In this document: in pieces, positions 1-12,689 of the stretch | Numbering within the stretch: position 1 is the first letter of the stretch | Layout: every line of letters starts with the position of its first letter | Source of the DNA: Massospora cicadina | Lineage: Eukaryota; Entomophthoromycota; Entomophthoromycetes; Entomophthorales; Entomophthoraceae | NCBI GenBank assembly: GCA_022478985.1 | Contig: JAKSZP010009518.1 | Coordinates: 1 to 64,000, forward strand | Reading direction: 5' to 3' | DNA length: 64,000 nucleotides | The notes under the pieces: generated by a model | Told to the model about the DNA's origin: nothing | The model's database searches: none | Seen by the model: the letters and a program-made list of their open reading frames with translations, nothing else | Made by a program: the position numbers and the translations under genes

Positions 1-357
1 GGGTGATATTAGCATTTAATGAGTATTGAGTCTGATTTCCTTGAACTAAGGCAATAGATAATTGAATACCATACTCTTTCAGAACCAATGAGATATGGTG
101 GAACTGGTTACTAAGACAATAAAATAGTATCTTCTGAAGTTGCCAAAATATAAGCAAGATAAGACTATTGAAGAAAGGAGGTCGTTAAGTTTAGAGGGAG
201 CGGAACAGCAAGGATCTGCTGTATATATATTAAATTAATAAAGTGTCGTTTGGAGTAAATAGCACTATATATTTATTATAATTTTAAGTGAGTCTGCAGA
301 TCAATGATCTTCATATTGCCTGTCTGATTTCTCAGTGGGTTAAATCCTGTGCAAGTT
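1..357 (+). repeat. Partial E-family LTR at the window edge
   Basis: The stretch aligns by eye with the LTR at 16495-16992 and with the one that opens Gypsy E at 52698. The clearest shared part is the 3' end, where all three have a 'GTCTGTTGCTCA'-like run followed by GGGTTNAA and CTGTGCAA. The 5' end lies outside the window. It could be a solo LTR or the end of an element to the left. No E-like internal sequence follows, because an H-family LTR on the other strand begins about 20 bases later. Confidence 0.5.
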
Positions 358-377
358 CTCCTAGCGTATCTCAACAA

Positions 378-738
378 TTGCGCCAAAATTATAACACGCT
401 TGAACCTGTAAACTATTAAAGTGGTCATGAAGATATAAAAGATGAGGCTAAATAGACTACTTATTTATTTAGAAAGTGTCAATATGTATAGTAAGTATGG
501 GGACTTAAAGCCTAGGGGACCTTTGTGGACCAGTATGATCAGGATCTTTTGTGGCCTTCTGGTTTGACGACCTGGTTGGCGCCCTCATTGTTTAGTATCA
601 TGAGCATGATGCTGCCAGATCAAAATTCTTATTGGTGCCATCAGGGTCAGGTTTCGTTTTCATTGACTTGAGTGTCAACACATTGAGGCTTAATTTAGGC
701 ATAGGGATTTCAACTTGAAGTTGTCTCAAATCCTAAAA
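378..738 (-). repeat. Solo H-family LTR, internally shortened
   Basis: Read on the minus strand, this stretch follows the order of the Gypsy H LTR (37712-38151). It has the GAGACAA...CAAGT start, the ACCTGNCCCTG-NNGGCACC block, GGTCCCCTAGG, a run of 'ATATTGACACTTT', and the final 'AGTTTA...TTTTGGC'. It is about 80 bases shorter than the H LTR because a block in the first half is missing. No H-type internal DNA adjoins either end, so I read it as a solo LTR left by LTR-LTR recombination. Confidence 0.6.
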
Positions 739-3190
739 GTCATATTGTGTATAAGATTCTTAAAAACTGTATTGTATATCAACAAATCTCTTTTTAATTG
801 CTAAACATGTTGTCTAGTTGAATTTATGCCCTTTAGAGTGAGCACCTTATGCAAAGATGTCTTATAACATCGATAATAGCACAGGATCAGGTGAACTTTG
901 CTCTTTATATTTTTATGAAAGATTATGATGTTTATATATAATATTATAAAATTTTGTTTAAAGGTCATTTATTATAGCTTAATCCCCATGATACACTGTA
1001 CCCTTAGTCATACTTCCATTATCTTTAGGAATCTACATTTTGTCAGGCTTAAAGTATAATTATAATTATATATAATTTTTTTAATAACTGTATTTCAATT
1101 GACAGTGTAGGATCTCAGTTGTACTACCAATTGTTTTGGGATTTAATATTTATTCTATTTGCAATGAATCCTTTTTGTGGTTCACTGGAAGTCCAAATAT
1201 TCAAGTAAGAGTATTCTAGAATTTTAAGCCTTCTAAATACTTTCCGTCGCCTAACTATAAATCCTTTGGGTACTAATGGGATCTATAGCGTCATATAGAG
1301 GTCCTTAAAGCCTAAAGAATCCACCAGACTCAACTAACAATAATAAAACTAAACCAAGTTGCTGTTGTATGAGTCCTATGTCAGAGTATCTATGGTAGGC
1401 TTCAAAAGATGTGTTTTGATTGGATTTGGCATAAATTAATTAAATTTGGACTTGGGCTGATAAAACTAATACTAATGGTAGCTTGATACTAATAATCAAA
1501 GAGCTATCTATGATGATTTAATGGACGCATGTTGGTAGATTGATATTTAATAGCTTTCTTTGATGATATGAGTTGATGCTGACATGGCAGCGAGATTTTT
1601 ATTGATGTTTAATTTAGTGATATTAGTTGACGTTGCAAGGGTAGTTCTTTGTCATCTATAAATTTTTATTGAAGTTGACAAAGGCGTAGGGGTGAGAGCT
1701 TATCAATAGTTTAGTAAAGACACATAATGCTTGTGCAGCGGCAGGGTATTAAAGAAAGACTACTGTATTAATTGATTTTAAAAGTGATCTTAAGTATTTT
1801 TGGAATGATCCATCTAAAATTGGTCATTATTGAATTCTCAACACAGCTATAAAATAATTGACATGTAAAAATTAATAATTCATAATTATTTGTTTTTACA
1901 TGTCTAAAGAAATAGATATTACCATTAATTTTATATTTGAGCAAACTGATTAGTTTTGCTGCATCAGAGGTAAAAGAATATTCTCAGGAATATTAGCACT
2001 AAGAAAAGCTACAATAGACCCAACATAAGTTTTAGTTTTTCCAAACCAGAGTGGTTCTTTACATTTACTAGATCTCATACTGGCTGAAGCGGTGCCAGTA
2101 AGCGGCCTGTATTATACGTGTGGCTAACTTATGTTTTTTGCATATTTCCTTGAAGGTGACACCTTGAAAACTTAGTCTTACCTTTATGTTACGTTTTTTT
2201 AACTACAGTATCAAACCCTCTAGTTGATCACAGAATCATATCTAAATTCCCTATTGATTGTTTAATTTATCATTTATAGCTTAGGTATGATTCTCATATT
2301 ATGAGCTTGTGCTTAAGTTCTGTGATTTTATAATAAGAGCACAATCTCGTTTTTCTCTTACTGATCAGCTGAATTAGTTTAAACCTTAAAAAGGAGCTTT
2401 ATGCTCAACTTATTTATAGAATTACTAGTCTTATGGCATATATGGAGCATCATTAACACCTTTACTTTTAAATGATGGTTTATGATAATCTTAATGCTTA
2501 TAGCCTCTCCAGCATTGTTTAATAGTTTCAACTATACTTTTGGTGTGCTTTATAGCAATATACTTCCTTGTCTAGTTACTTTTTAAGCTCTTATAAAGCA
2601 TCAGGACGTTGCTTTCTAAATTTGTTGCTTTTTGTAGCAATTTTCTGTGTCTTATAAAACCATGATTTATTCTTTATAACCAGGAAGAAACATCCTCTTA
2701 TTGATTGCAATAAAACTCATATCTAATATTTTAATTATTTGTTTGTCTGGCTTAACTAAGCAAAATGATCTATTCAAATAAAGTTATTATTGATTTATTC
2801 CTGTAAAAGATGTTTACAACATTTCACCAGGTAAATTAACTATATACCTCTTCTTATGTTGATTTTGATTGTATACTTAACTGTCAATGAGTGATTTATT
2901 ATTATATGAGGTCATAATGAGAGCATATTAACTCTTATAAAGTTTAAATCAACCTCTTAGTATTAGTAAGAATACCTAATAAATGGCTGTGGGCATAATG
3001 TAATGGTAATACTGTTGCACTTATTCCTAATTGTAAAAGCAAAGATCAAGAATAACTAATGGTATCACTCCTGTGGTTAAACATTTGAATATATCAAAAT
3101 TACTATGCTAATAATTTTAATTATCTTTCTGTTAAGCATCGCTTTTAAATATCACCTCAATCTTGAAGTTCAGCTCTATTAAAAGAGAAA
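739..3190. other. AT-rich DNA with no recognisable gene
   Basis: Reading frames are closed every few dozen codons on both strands and I see no conserved protein motif. A somewhat GC-richer patch near 2040-2130 resembles nothing else in the window. The base composition suggests very old, decayed repeat DNA, but its origin cannot be stated. Confidence 0.4.
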
Positions 3191-3199
3191 ATTGGAACT

Positions 3200-4250
3200 A
3201 TCAGCTAAAATGGTGGTAACACCCACTAAATTAAATTGCTAAAGTGTCAAACCTAGGAAGCCACACTAAATTTAAAAAACCCAGATACCAACTTCACTCT
3301 AAACCAGGACCATCTTCTCACAAGTGGCTGCCACAAAAGCAGGTATCGCCACCCAAATGGGGGCACTTAAAAGAGCTAACCATCTGATTGAACCTCTGCA
3401 ACCTGAACTACCACCGCCAAAGCTTGAGCTATGACATAACAAACCACTGGAGGCCTTTTAAACTAGAGGGGCCACTGCCCATGCCATTGAATCCATATCA
3501 GCTTGCATGGAAGACGCTATCCCTTTATTTCACCCACTACTCAACATGAGATAAAACATTATGACACAAGACAGGCTTCTTGAACCGAGTTCCATTCTCC
3601 CAGAGCAAAACGCCCCTAACCATCTGACTACCAAAACTACGGTCATGATGCAAAAGTAGCACTCAAATATAGATCCCTTAGAACTAGAATGGGACATCCA
3701 GTCTCTCTTTTTTGAGGAGAAAATTTTGGTCTTGAGACTTCTCTCCCTTTCTTAATATCAGGCAGCCAATATAGACCCTGAAAAAATTAATAATATGGTG
3801 AAACCCCACCAAGAAAATGTTCCACTAACGCCAATCAGCCAGCAAGTTTAGCCCATGATAGCCTCTTTAGCCACTTGACAGACTATAAATTCTTAGCTTT
3901 GGTCTAAGGATGAGCATGCGCCTACCATCTAATTGGATATGATTACACCAATCTAATAGAACCTCACCCTACATACCAAAGCAGTCCCAAGCACTAGGCC
4001 ACACCAGCGTCTGATTGCCCACATCACTAAAGAAGTACTCCTTTAAGTGCAACTATACACCTCCCCGCACATGCATGAGATTGCTGTTCAAACCAAGCAC
4101 AAACGCGCTAAAGGTGACACCATCATGTAAAATACACCTCGCTCTCATTTTTCCTATATTTGACCCTAAGTAAACCGCTATTATCGCCGTGGTAAAGAAG
4201 AGGTGGTCCAAAACTTGGGAACAAAGGTCTCTATCTAATCAACCTTCACC
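3200..4250 (+). pseudogene. Possible ORF1 remnant of LINE C
   Basis: This tract is clearly GC-richer than its surroundings. In one frame it reads as a chain of peptide segments separated by single stops, for example QVAATKAGIATQMGALKRA near 3320 and PLQPELPPPKLEL near 3400. That pattern is what a decayed coding region gives. It sits upstream of the LINE C endonuclease and RT blocks, where ORF1 belongs. It shows no zinc knuckle and no clear similarity to the ORF1 of LINE A/B or of the N elements. Function is inferred from position only. Confidence 0.3.
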
Positions 4251-5830
4251 CACGAGATTTTTTTGTAATATTGGTATAATAACCTGGATTATTACATTAA
4301 TGATTAATTTTTTATATTCACGTATAATGTAAAATCTTTCTTAGTCCTCACCACTATCAATTAAGTAGTAAATTATAGTATACTAATGTGGGCATCACCA
4401 AGGTTTCTCAGGCGGACCATGCTGCAGCCATTTTATAGACATCCCACGAGGCACAAATACATTTTTTGCATATGCTCACACCTTGAAAATGTCGTGAGGT
4501 TTACCTTATTAATATATATTACCACTGTGACCCCATTTACAAAGTTGATGCTTCATCACATAGTGGAGCTTATATCCGTGGTGACAGTGGACTTCAGTGT
4601 ACCTTCCTACTATGCCGCTACTCAAAGGGCTCGCATTTTCAGGACTTTGTTCATACACGATTGCAGTGGCCTGATATTGAGGTCAGCCTCACATGGAAGT
4701 CATTGGGGCATGCTTAATGTAATATTTAAGTACTCAAATAGGGCGCGGCCCATTGTTTATATTGCAAAGTCCTCTTTCACTAAGATAGTAGTTGCAAGTC
4801 TTGCAAGCAACTGATATCTGCCATTACTCAAAGGCATAAACCAGGACAGAGCTTTTCCTACATGGCTATAGTTGTAATCCTACAACCAACGCATTGATTC
4901 CAGTACAGGACCCAAATCAAGTCGCCCTCAGTTAGGTGATGAAGTCTTCTTTTTAATTAAAGATATGGAAGACAATTTCTCCAGGTCCCACTTCCAATGA
5001 GGAAACCCTCCATTCTCCTGGCTCTGGCACCAGCACCTGATAAACGAAAGGCTTCCTCACAAGGCTCTCTACATCAGTTACCCCCACTTCATTCATAACA
5101 GCACAACCACCAGTCATTACCAGCATCAGAGCTAAAATACCCTTAGCTTCTAAAAAAGCAAATACCCAAGATGGTATTGACAGACAACACATGGCCTGTG
5201 TAAGGCGAGAATTTTAAGAACCCCACCCATACAGTGGTTCTCACAAGGTTTGTCCATGGTGTTGAAGGATGGGACTTTAGACTTATACTATTTTGGTGGT
5301 GACCCTGCGGAGGAGGCTATTGAGTACCTTCAAGGACTTCCTCTGCAACATAGTGGATCAGCACTTAGAATGTATCACTAGATCCATAGTTCCCCAAAAC
5401 CAAAGCCAACTTCACCCCAAGTCGCTCCATTTGTCTCTTCTCTAAAGTCAATATAAAGGACCAAAACAATCCTTCTTAAAGATTAATATTAAATGCTGGT
5501 AACTCAAGGACGTAAATGGTAACAATTATGGGTTCCCATGGGGGATGACCCTAGAATTACATTCCATCAATGCAAATGTTGCGGGTGTAAGGTTCCTTGC
5601 CGCGGCTATTAAGCTGGGTAGACCTTGCGCCCTTTAAAACCAAAGGGGATTTGACCCGCAGTCCTTGCCCCTGGCCAATATTGATGACCTGTTACACACC
5701 CTTTTATGAGAAATGGGTGGGTGCTACCCCTCCTTTTCTAAACCTCAACCCAAAAATCATTCCCAAATCTCATACTACCAATATCTATGAATCCAAGTTT
5801 GTGTTATTAATCCAATCAAATCTGTGCTGA
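4251..5830 (+). other. Probable LINE C interior, unassigned
   Basis: The first part (4260-4380) is AT-rich and the rest is mixed. A 142-codon open frame runs from 4386 to 4814, but its composition and lack of any motif suggest chance. Around 5230-5330 a frame reads GTLDLYYFGGDPAEEAIEYL, followed near 5565-5600 by a cysteine cluster (CKCCGCKVPC) that could be a ruined zinc knuckle. If so, this would be the C-terminal half of ORF1. I cannot show this. Confidence 0.25.
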
Positions 5831-6530
5831 GGTGAGAAGCATGCAAAGCAAATGTAACAAGTACATACCTCTCCTCAAAAAAGGAAAATCAATTAGGGCC
5901 TCATCACTTGTAAAAAACAAAGGATATAGAGGTGGTCTTGTGGATAAAAATTATAAAAAAGTTTCTATTTTAGAAAATTTGATTTGGAATGATATTAATT
6001 ATATGACAATCATATTAGTGAGTTCAGATGTTCCTAAAAAATTTGATGTTTATTTCTATGATAATACTTTATAACTGTAATTATGTCATTTACTTGATAT
6101 TAAACCTGCCAAGCCCACTTCATCAAATAGCAACTATGATACCCAAACCTTGCTAATTGTAGAGTGTTGCTCTATTTTCTCAATTTCCAAAAACTATACC
6201 AAAAAAATAAATTTCCTCTTATTCAAATAGATAGCCTCTCTTCTAAGATATTAAATTGATGCTTATGGCTTGGCCTCAAATGTTATGATATATTAAAGTA
6301 TTGGTAATGTGCTAAATCTTATTTGTGCAGCCTGACATAAAGTTAGATCATAAAAAGGCATATTATCTATGTGCTACATCAATTACCACGAAACTCATAA
6401 GTACACTCTTCCATTGAATCAACCTCACTCAAACCTAGTTCAGTGATGTCTTAAAGTTAGTGGCTACTACAGTGAATGCTAAGGTATCCCATCTTAGAGA
6501 TCAATCTTCTCTTAGTACGTCATTATCCTA
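5831..6530. other. AT-rich stretch with one short open frame
   Basis: Very AT-rich DNA between the two LINE C blocks. An 80-codon frame at 5832-6074 is lysine- and asparagine-rich (it includes NKGYRGGLVDKNYKKVSI) and ends in FYDNTL. I recognise no family. The composition is what an AT-rich chance ORF gives. The rest of the stretch shows nothing. Confidence 0.25.
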
Positions 6531-6539
6531 ATAGTGGAA

Positions 6540-8760
6540 CTATATATGGAGGGCTTATGTTTTTAGACACCAGGTCATCATAAATTGTTATTGCTGCTGC
6601 CTATGAGCCTAACATCCACCCCTCCCCCTAGAATTAATTTATGTAGTGAACAGTCAAAAGAAACTCCATATAAACTTCAACTTTGCTTCACCATCTTCAA
6701 CTATAGGGTCACAACCTAATTAGTCTTAGTTTACTTAAACTGCCATCTCATCCTGGACTTACTTAACAAACCAAGTTTTATTTCTTTGTCACTATCACTA
6801 CCTGCAGAATACGGGTCATGAATAAAACTCAACACAAGAGAATCTTATGTAACTCAATCTCCTATGAAACACAGCCCTAATAGGATATCTTAACATTATT
6901 ATCGGTCATGTCCATAAACTGCCCCTATGGTGTGGGAACACCCTAAAGCCAGCTGAGTCCAGGAGTTCCTTTGTTTCATCTGTTTACGTATGTGCTACCT
7001 CCTTCTGCATTTGAAAATTTTGTATGACAAGAATCATTATGATGACCATAATTTCCAGTCAACTTTAGTAATAGATATGGCTCTGATTATTTTAATACTT
7101 GCTGTTGCATCTCTTCCCATATAGTGAAATATAAAAACATGATTGACAATAGGTCCCTCATTATACTCCTTACTACAGCACTCAAACCATCATGAAGGTC
7201 CTGGTCATGTATAACACCAGCCCTCTTAAACAAACCCTTTGCAGATGATAAGTTGATTGCAACCATTTGGTGCTCCCTTGCTTTTCACCACCACCCCACT
7301 TGATTGTACTCAATCTAGTTGTCCGGCGGCCAATATAGGACTTCACACATCACATACAACTGCATTGAGTCCCAGATGACCTAAAGTTCACACCAGAGTA
7401 AAATGGGCTGAAGCTAGGCTTTGGCATCCCATAATGAAACTACCGGCTATTTCCCAGCACCACTGGTTAGAAGCTTGGGAAGTCGCACAAAAGACTTTAT
7501 AAGAAAATCACAAACTAATAAAGTATCTCCAACATAATGCTATCTCACTACTATGCATAGTGAAATGCCCCGACCAATTTTTCTGTCAAAAACAAGGGGT
7601 ACTAGACTAAGGCACAGGACATCATTTCACATAAAATAGACAACACCTAAAAAATATACAAGTTGAACACATTTAAACTCCTTCACATCGACTTTGTTTG
7701 TTTAGAGCCAACTCAGTAGACTCATTGGACGTTAAGGGCTTCCTTTGGCATGCTTCTGATCTTCCAACTGACCCACCTGCAAATGAAGCATTATTGATGC
7801 TGGTCTCATCCAGGAAGTCATGATTTTAGTGTTAAAATTCCAATATATAAAATACCCTAGACCAATGACATATTATTCTAGGCTTAGCTACTGGAAACTG
7901 GATCACAAATGGGTTTCCTTGAACCCTCCCAACATCACTTCATTTTTGTAAGGTCACCCTAGGACAATTACAACGATATTAATGCAATTTTAAATACTAA
8001 CTTTACTAGGGAGAATGACTTCATGGCTTTTCTGGACATGGAGAGGACTCAAAATCTGGCGGCCTGGTCATACATAAATTTATATTCTCACCTGCTTGCA
8101 CAGTCTGCTAACAACTAATCAATAGTTCTCAGCGCTCTACTAACAACTTCACAATAAAGATACCCATAAAATTTTACCACATAGGTACAGGATAAACAAG
8201 GTCTAAACAAGTTGACTCTCGAGCCCCATAATCTTCAAATTAGCTCTCAATCTCCTCCCGGCCACCTTACAAGACAATCTGTTAGTGATTCAAATTCCTG
8301 GGAAAACATCACCCACAACATGCCCTTTGCATATGATAATGCTATCACGTTTGGCTTCTCATAGGGTGTCACTCTTACTGCCATGACTCTTGAAAGATAT
8401 ATCAAGGCGTCCAACGCTAAGGTCAAGACCTCCAATAAAATGGTAGGCCCTGGTTGGTTCCCCCACCTTCCCCCACCTTTTATATATAGTACTTAAGAGC
8501 TGAACCTTACATAACGTTGATGTTCTCCCACACACCAAGGGGTCATGATAATTGATAATGAGGAAAGAATTCTTGAGGTGATTAATGCCAATATTGGAAG
8601 CTGGAATTTTCAGAATATTACTTCTCAGGGATAGGCCATGATGGCTAACGTGTTCCAGTTATCAAATTTCTGATACCTCACCCTCGTTTTTCCCTTCCTG
8701 GACACCTTCTACTTGAGGCTCAAAGTACTGCTGTGTTATTGCATATGGTGATCTAACCTT
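6540..8760 (+). pseudogene. LINE C ORF2 remnant (endonuclease and reverse transcriptase)
   Basis: Would have encoded the endonuclease/reverse transcriptase that copies LINE RNA into nicked DNA. Near 6570-6620 the frame reads VIAAAYEPN, like the VYAPN block of APE-type endonucleases. RT palm motif A appears near 8023-8060 as FMAFLDMERTQN (family pattern AFLDxEKAYD). The catalytic box at 8326-8337 reads FAYD instead of FADD, so the first catalytic Asp is now Tyr. It is followed by ERYIKASNAKV, the usual block after the box. A thumb-like segment near 8560-8690 includes RILEVINANIGSWNFQNITS and then a decayed 'AMMANVFQLS'. Many stops and frame changes; clearly dead. A different LINE lineage from A and B. 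Confidence 0.6.
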
Positions 8761-8914
8761 TTACCCACAGCACCACTACTATAGGCTGACAACTTTGCTA
8801 AAGGGCATTAGAATCCTGTACATAAAAAAACATTTTACCCCTAACATCAAGTTCATATGCCCAATCATCTATTGGACATATGCTGATGCCACATTTAGAG
8901 CCAACCCTTCTCCA

Positions 8915-8924
8915 GAATCATCTT
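8915..8924 (+). repeat. Candidate target-site duplication of LINE B, left copy
   Basis: GAATCATCTT lies next to the A-rich 3' tail of LINE B. GAAGCATCTT, a 9/10 match, occurs at 14132-14141 beyond the inferred 5' end. The duplication is short, so this is a candidate only. Confidence 0.4.
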
Positions 8925-8951
8925 TTTAATTTTATTTTATTTGGGGAAGGC
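8923..8951 (-). other. LINE B 3' terminus with A-rich tail
   Basis: Read on the minus strand: GGCCTTCCCC followed by AAATAAAATAAAATTAAAAA. LINE A has the equivalent CGACCTTCCCCAAATAAATAA at 29333-29353, and the N elements have the related ACCTCGAATAAAT. Such a conserved end is what LINE reverse transcriptases use to start copying. Confidence 0.7.
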
Positions 8952-9043
8952 CAACTATGGGACGGATACTTCTGATAAAATTCCTACTAAACGTAAAGAA
9001 AAACGAGAGGCACCCCCAGTGGATCCAAGGCTACCTCCTGTTT

Positions 9044-12000
9044 CTAGCGGGACTGCCAGTGGAAGGAAGAGGTGGTACACAGGGGAAGCCTAGTCCAAAA
9101 TAGAACACGAATAAGGGAAAGGGTCTGATGAGAGGAACCAGATGGGCTCAGGATGACACCAACCAGCGGTGGTGGGATGGCAGGTGGCAAACAACCAATC
9201 TTGAAAGTAATCCTGGAGGTGGGAATGGAAGCGATGCGCAGCTTCAAATAGGGTTGGGGTAGTGCCAGAGAGTGCATCAAGGACATTGTATGTATCATCC
9301 ATAGTGCTATTGTAACAATTAAGGCGTGGAGCAATGGGTGAATAGGGGAGGCTATGGAAGAGGAAAAGATATTTTTGTACAAGCTGAAAGTCTGCTCACT
9401 TCTCTGCAAAAGAGGGGCATAACTTCCTGCCAAATCGCCTGTGATGGCGGGCAATCTTCCAAGTGATGGACTAGAGATCCATATTAATTGCATAAAATGC
9501 ATGAAGTTTGAGAGGCATTGGACCGCTCAGCCGTGCAGTACACCTTTCTCAGGAATCTCCACACAAGGGCTCATATTGGGTGTCATAAAAGAAGATGGTG
9601 TGTGTACCGCCAAATGTGCTTCTGGGTCTCCAAAGAGTACATGATGTCAAGCTTGTCAAGGTAGTCTACTCAGGCAATGAGGTGGGGATGTTGGGGTACC
9701 AGGTTGTTCAAAACGACTTGTCCATTGACTTCTTGTTTAAACGTGGAGTGGGAGACCACTTTGTGCGGTGTGTCCACTGATGCTTATTCTCCACTCAGGG
9801 CTCCTCATGGAGAGGACAATTCATTTGAAGTGGGGCAATGTCCAATGCGGGCCCACAGCAGAGGGATGAGAGGCAAGTTAGTCTAACAGAGAATGGGGTG
9901 GGCAGGATTGCGGAGGCCCAGGGCGCAGGAAAAATTGGAGCAGGCCACGCATGACCAGAATTGGGCTGGTAGAGTGGGGTTGTTGACTGCAGCGATCCAT
10001 GTGCCAAGTATTTTGGCTTCATGGGCCTCGAAGTTGATCAGGCCCATGCCACCACTATGGCGAGGGCCAAACGTGACATCCAGGAGCACTGGCGGTGGGC
10101 GGCTTAACCAAAGCCACCCTTGAAGGAGGACATATAAGGAAGTGAGGAATGATGAGGAAAATGCGATAGCATGGGCCACAAACCAGACTTTGGTAGCATA
10201 GAGTTGGCAAGCAAAACCCGGCCTGGGAGGGTAGTCTGGTGGGCTTTGAGGGAGGCGATGCGCATTTTTACATTATCAGGGATGTGGTTTTCCATTACTG
10301 ATGAGGTGTACCCCCCCGCCTCCAGTCACACTCTTAAATGGCATACAAACCAGCAGGGGGTCTTGGCATGAAAGGGAGCACAAGCGGGGCAGTATGGGGT
10401 GTGCGGAGCAAGAGAACCTGTGAGCTTATCTGCTCAAGAAGGTAAGTAATGGTGTGCTAAAGACCAGCAGCCTTGATACCGGCCTAGTAGAATGATTTTG
10501 GTTTAAAGATATTCAGTTCGGCGTTACTGACTTTAGAGTAATCCTGGATAGTAGCATTTAGCGCGCGTGGATCTTGGTTGTTAAGCACCTAAACCACTAA
10601 AATGTCAGAAAAAGACATCATCTTAACTGGTGCTTGGACTTACTCATGGACACTAGTAAGGCGGGAAGTCATATTGCTTAAAAGTAGTTTAAATGCTGAA
10701 GTTGTACAAGAGTGGGTTAAAAGGGCCCCATTAGTGGAGGCCCCATTGAAGGCGAATCACATCAGTGAGGAAGCCAGGGCCATGCTTAGCCATTGTGGCG
10801 GATTACATAAGTAACATCACCCAATTAATAAACCATTTTGGGAGGTGGAACTTGTGGAGGAAGACTTTGAGGTAATACCAGTTGACCCTAACTAAGCTTT
10901 CTGCTGGTCTGAGAAAACAAGTGCCCCATTAGCTGTGGATTGGAAGACGTTGGCTACAGTGCATATGTTGTCCCAATTAGACCGCTTGGGTTATGAGCCC
11001 AAATTGCTCAGAGGAGATTATATCAGAGAAAACTTCCCCTAGATGTTTAGCTATAATTTTAGTAAATAATTTAATATCTGTATTAGTAAGTGATATGAGG
11101 CGCCAATTGGCCAAGTCCAGCTTATCTCCTTTCTTATCAGCGTTATTGTGTACGCCTCCTGGCCCCCAGGAAGGAGGCGCGTTACCAAATAACACAGGTT
11201 CATTGAGGCTAGCAACAAAGAGGAGAAATAATTAAAAAATCTTTTATAGAACACATATGGAAGCCCATCTGCACCTGGTCATTTCCTGTGCAGTGCACTG
11301 TGAACGGCAAGCCAGAGTTCATCCTGAGAAATTAACAACTCTGGGTATTGGAAAATGGTGCAGATATGTGTGCTATTGAGAAACTCTTAAACCTTGGTCA
11401 GTTTGACTGGATCAGATCAATAAAATTCAGAGTAATTTCTTAATTTCAATTGCTACTTAAGTTGAAGTTTCTGTGATGGAGTGGTCCAGCCGCCTCATCT
11501 GTGTGAAAGCCAAACTATGTCATGTTGTGAAGAGTTTTCAAAAAAAATAGGCGGAGCACGTGTCACATGAAGTTATATTTTCTGCCTTGTACTGTACACA
11601 AATGCGATGTTTTTGTTACCTTACCAGTGCTTTGAGATGAGCAGACACTTCAGCCCTCTACTTGTGACCCCACGCTAGGCTGTAGCCTGCAACAGATACA
11701 TTAGATTCCTTTTGGTCCACTTCTTCAAGCGTGCACATAAGACCTCTGAGGTGGACCAGGTGCAACGCAATGAGAGGTGGCATGCCTGACGGATGGTGTT
11801 CACTTTGAAGGTTGACCAGGTAGTAAGTGGATCCACACAGAACAGTGTGGCAAATCAAATGCCAAAGTTTTGGCGTCCACCCATGAGGAAACCCTGGGCG
11901 ACGTGATCTCAGCTGTAAGAAGATTGCACCACTTTGGTGCCTGTGCCGCTGGGTGTGACCAAGTTAAGGAAATCAACTATAACCTGTGGTCAGAGAAATT

Positions 12001-12656
12001 GATTTTTGTCATGAAAAGTGTGCAATATGGGACTAAAAATTCAACAGGGAAAGAATATATACAATTTGGGACATAGACAGCTGACTGTTGTGCACATGGT
12101 GAGGGGACATGTTGGAGAGCAGCGGTTCATGTTTGGGTAGGGTATCAAAAAGCCCCAAAGTGGCTTTCAGAACGCATAGTTCGACATGCCCTGCAGGGGG
12201 TAGGGGGTGAAGGCCAGCATTCAGTGGCCAGGTTGGTCCAGCAGTTCAAATCGCCCACCACAAATGGATTAGAGGAAGGGGGATGGAAGTTACGGCTGAG
12301 GGTATTTCTTGGTGAGCCCATGCACAGTTTGGGGCTAAATAATAATGATAGATGCACTTCAGCGTCCCAAGAAAAAACACTACAAGCACATGACCATTAA
12401 AGTAAAAACTTTAGAAATAAATTTAAACTATGGGTCACACATATCAGCACCCCACAGTTTGGTGACCAAAAGGAAAGGGAGGGTAGGAGCATGGTTGCCC
12501 ATGTTTTTCAGCACTGTGTGGACAGTGATCTTCCTGAGTAGCCAGGATGTTCACAGGTAAATTAATTTTTAAGAAACTCAGTTTCCTAGTCCAGGATGGC
12601 GAGACCTTGAGTCCAGCAATGTTCAACATCCCTATTGTGAAGGGTTCCACCATCAC
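9044..12656 (-). pseudogene. LINE B ORF2 (APE endonuclease, reverse transcriptase, zinc-ribbon C-terminus)
   Basis: The endonuclease begins at 12656 on the minus strand: IGMLNIAGLKVSPSWTRKLS, then ILATQEDH with the metal-binding Glu still present, and FVVGDLNCW near 12250. RT finger motifs appear near 11150-11050 as KKGDKLDLANWRLISL and TKIIAKHL. The fingertip and palm blocks are in shifted frames (SNWDNICTVANVFQS near 10980; FLHKFHLPKWFINWVMLL near 10860). The catalytic box at 10601-10612 reads FSDI where LINE A has FADD, so the second catalytic Asp is gone, and a stop follows four codons later. The thumb (GRVLLANSM near 10220; MAHAIAFSSSFLTSLYVLLQ near 10170) and the tail IHPLLHALIVTIALWMIHTM near 9330 match LINE A closely. 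Confidence 0.82.
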
Positions 12657-12689
12657 AACTTAAGTGCAATGGGAAGGGCTCCCTTGCCC

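Larger units (their letters stand above)
3191..8924 (+). mobile_element. LINE C, 5' portion (non-LTR retrotransposon, interrupted by LINE B)
   Basis: A strongly decayed non-LTR element on the plus strand. A proline- and alanine-rich coding-like tract lies at 3200-4250. An endonuclease-like fragment follows near 6550-6620, and reverse-transcriptase blocks lie at 7700-8750, in the order expected for ORF1, endonuclease, RT. LINE B sits in the region downstream of the RT on the opposite strand. Candidate remains of the C-terminal region continue after 14141. The 5' boundary is not defined by a duplication and is set only by the change in composition near 3190. Confidence 0.55.

Noticed and set aside
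370..396. CGCCAAAATTATAACA as the end of the E-family LTR (similar to 53168-53182)
   Set aside because: This sequence is already explained as the end of the minus-strand H-family LTR, so the resemblance to the E copy may be accidental and the E LTR end is left uncertain.
4386..4814. 142-codon open frame on the plus strand
   Set aside because: No domain, membrane pattern or similarity to anything else here. Composition is scattered and it sits in decayed LINE C DNA, so I treat it as chance.
9441..11235. Several plus-strand frames such as 10602-10814 and 10993-11235
   Set aside because: Shadows of LINE B ORF2, which is read on the minus strand with clear RT motifs.
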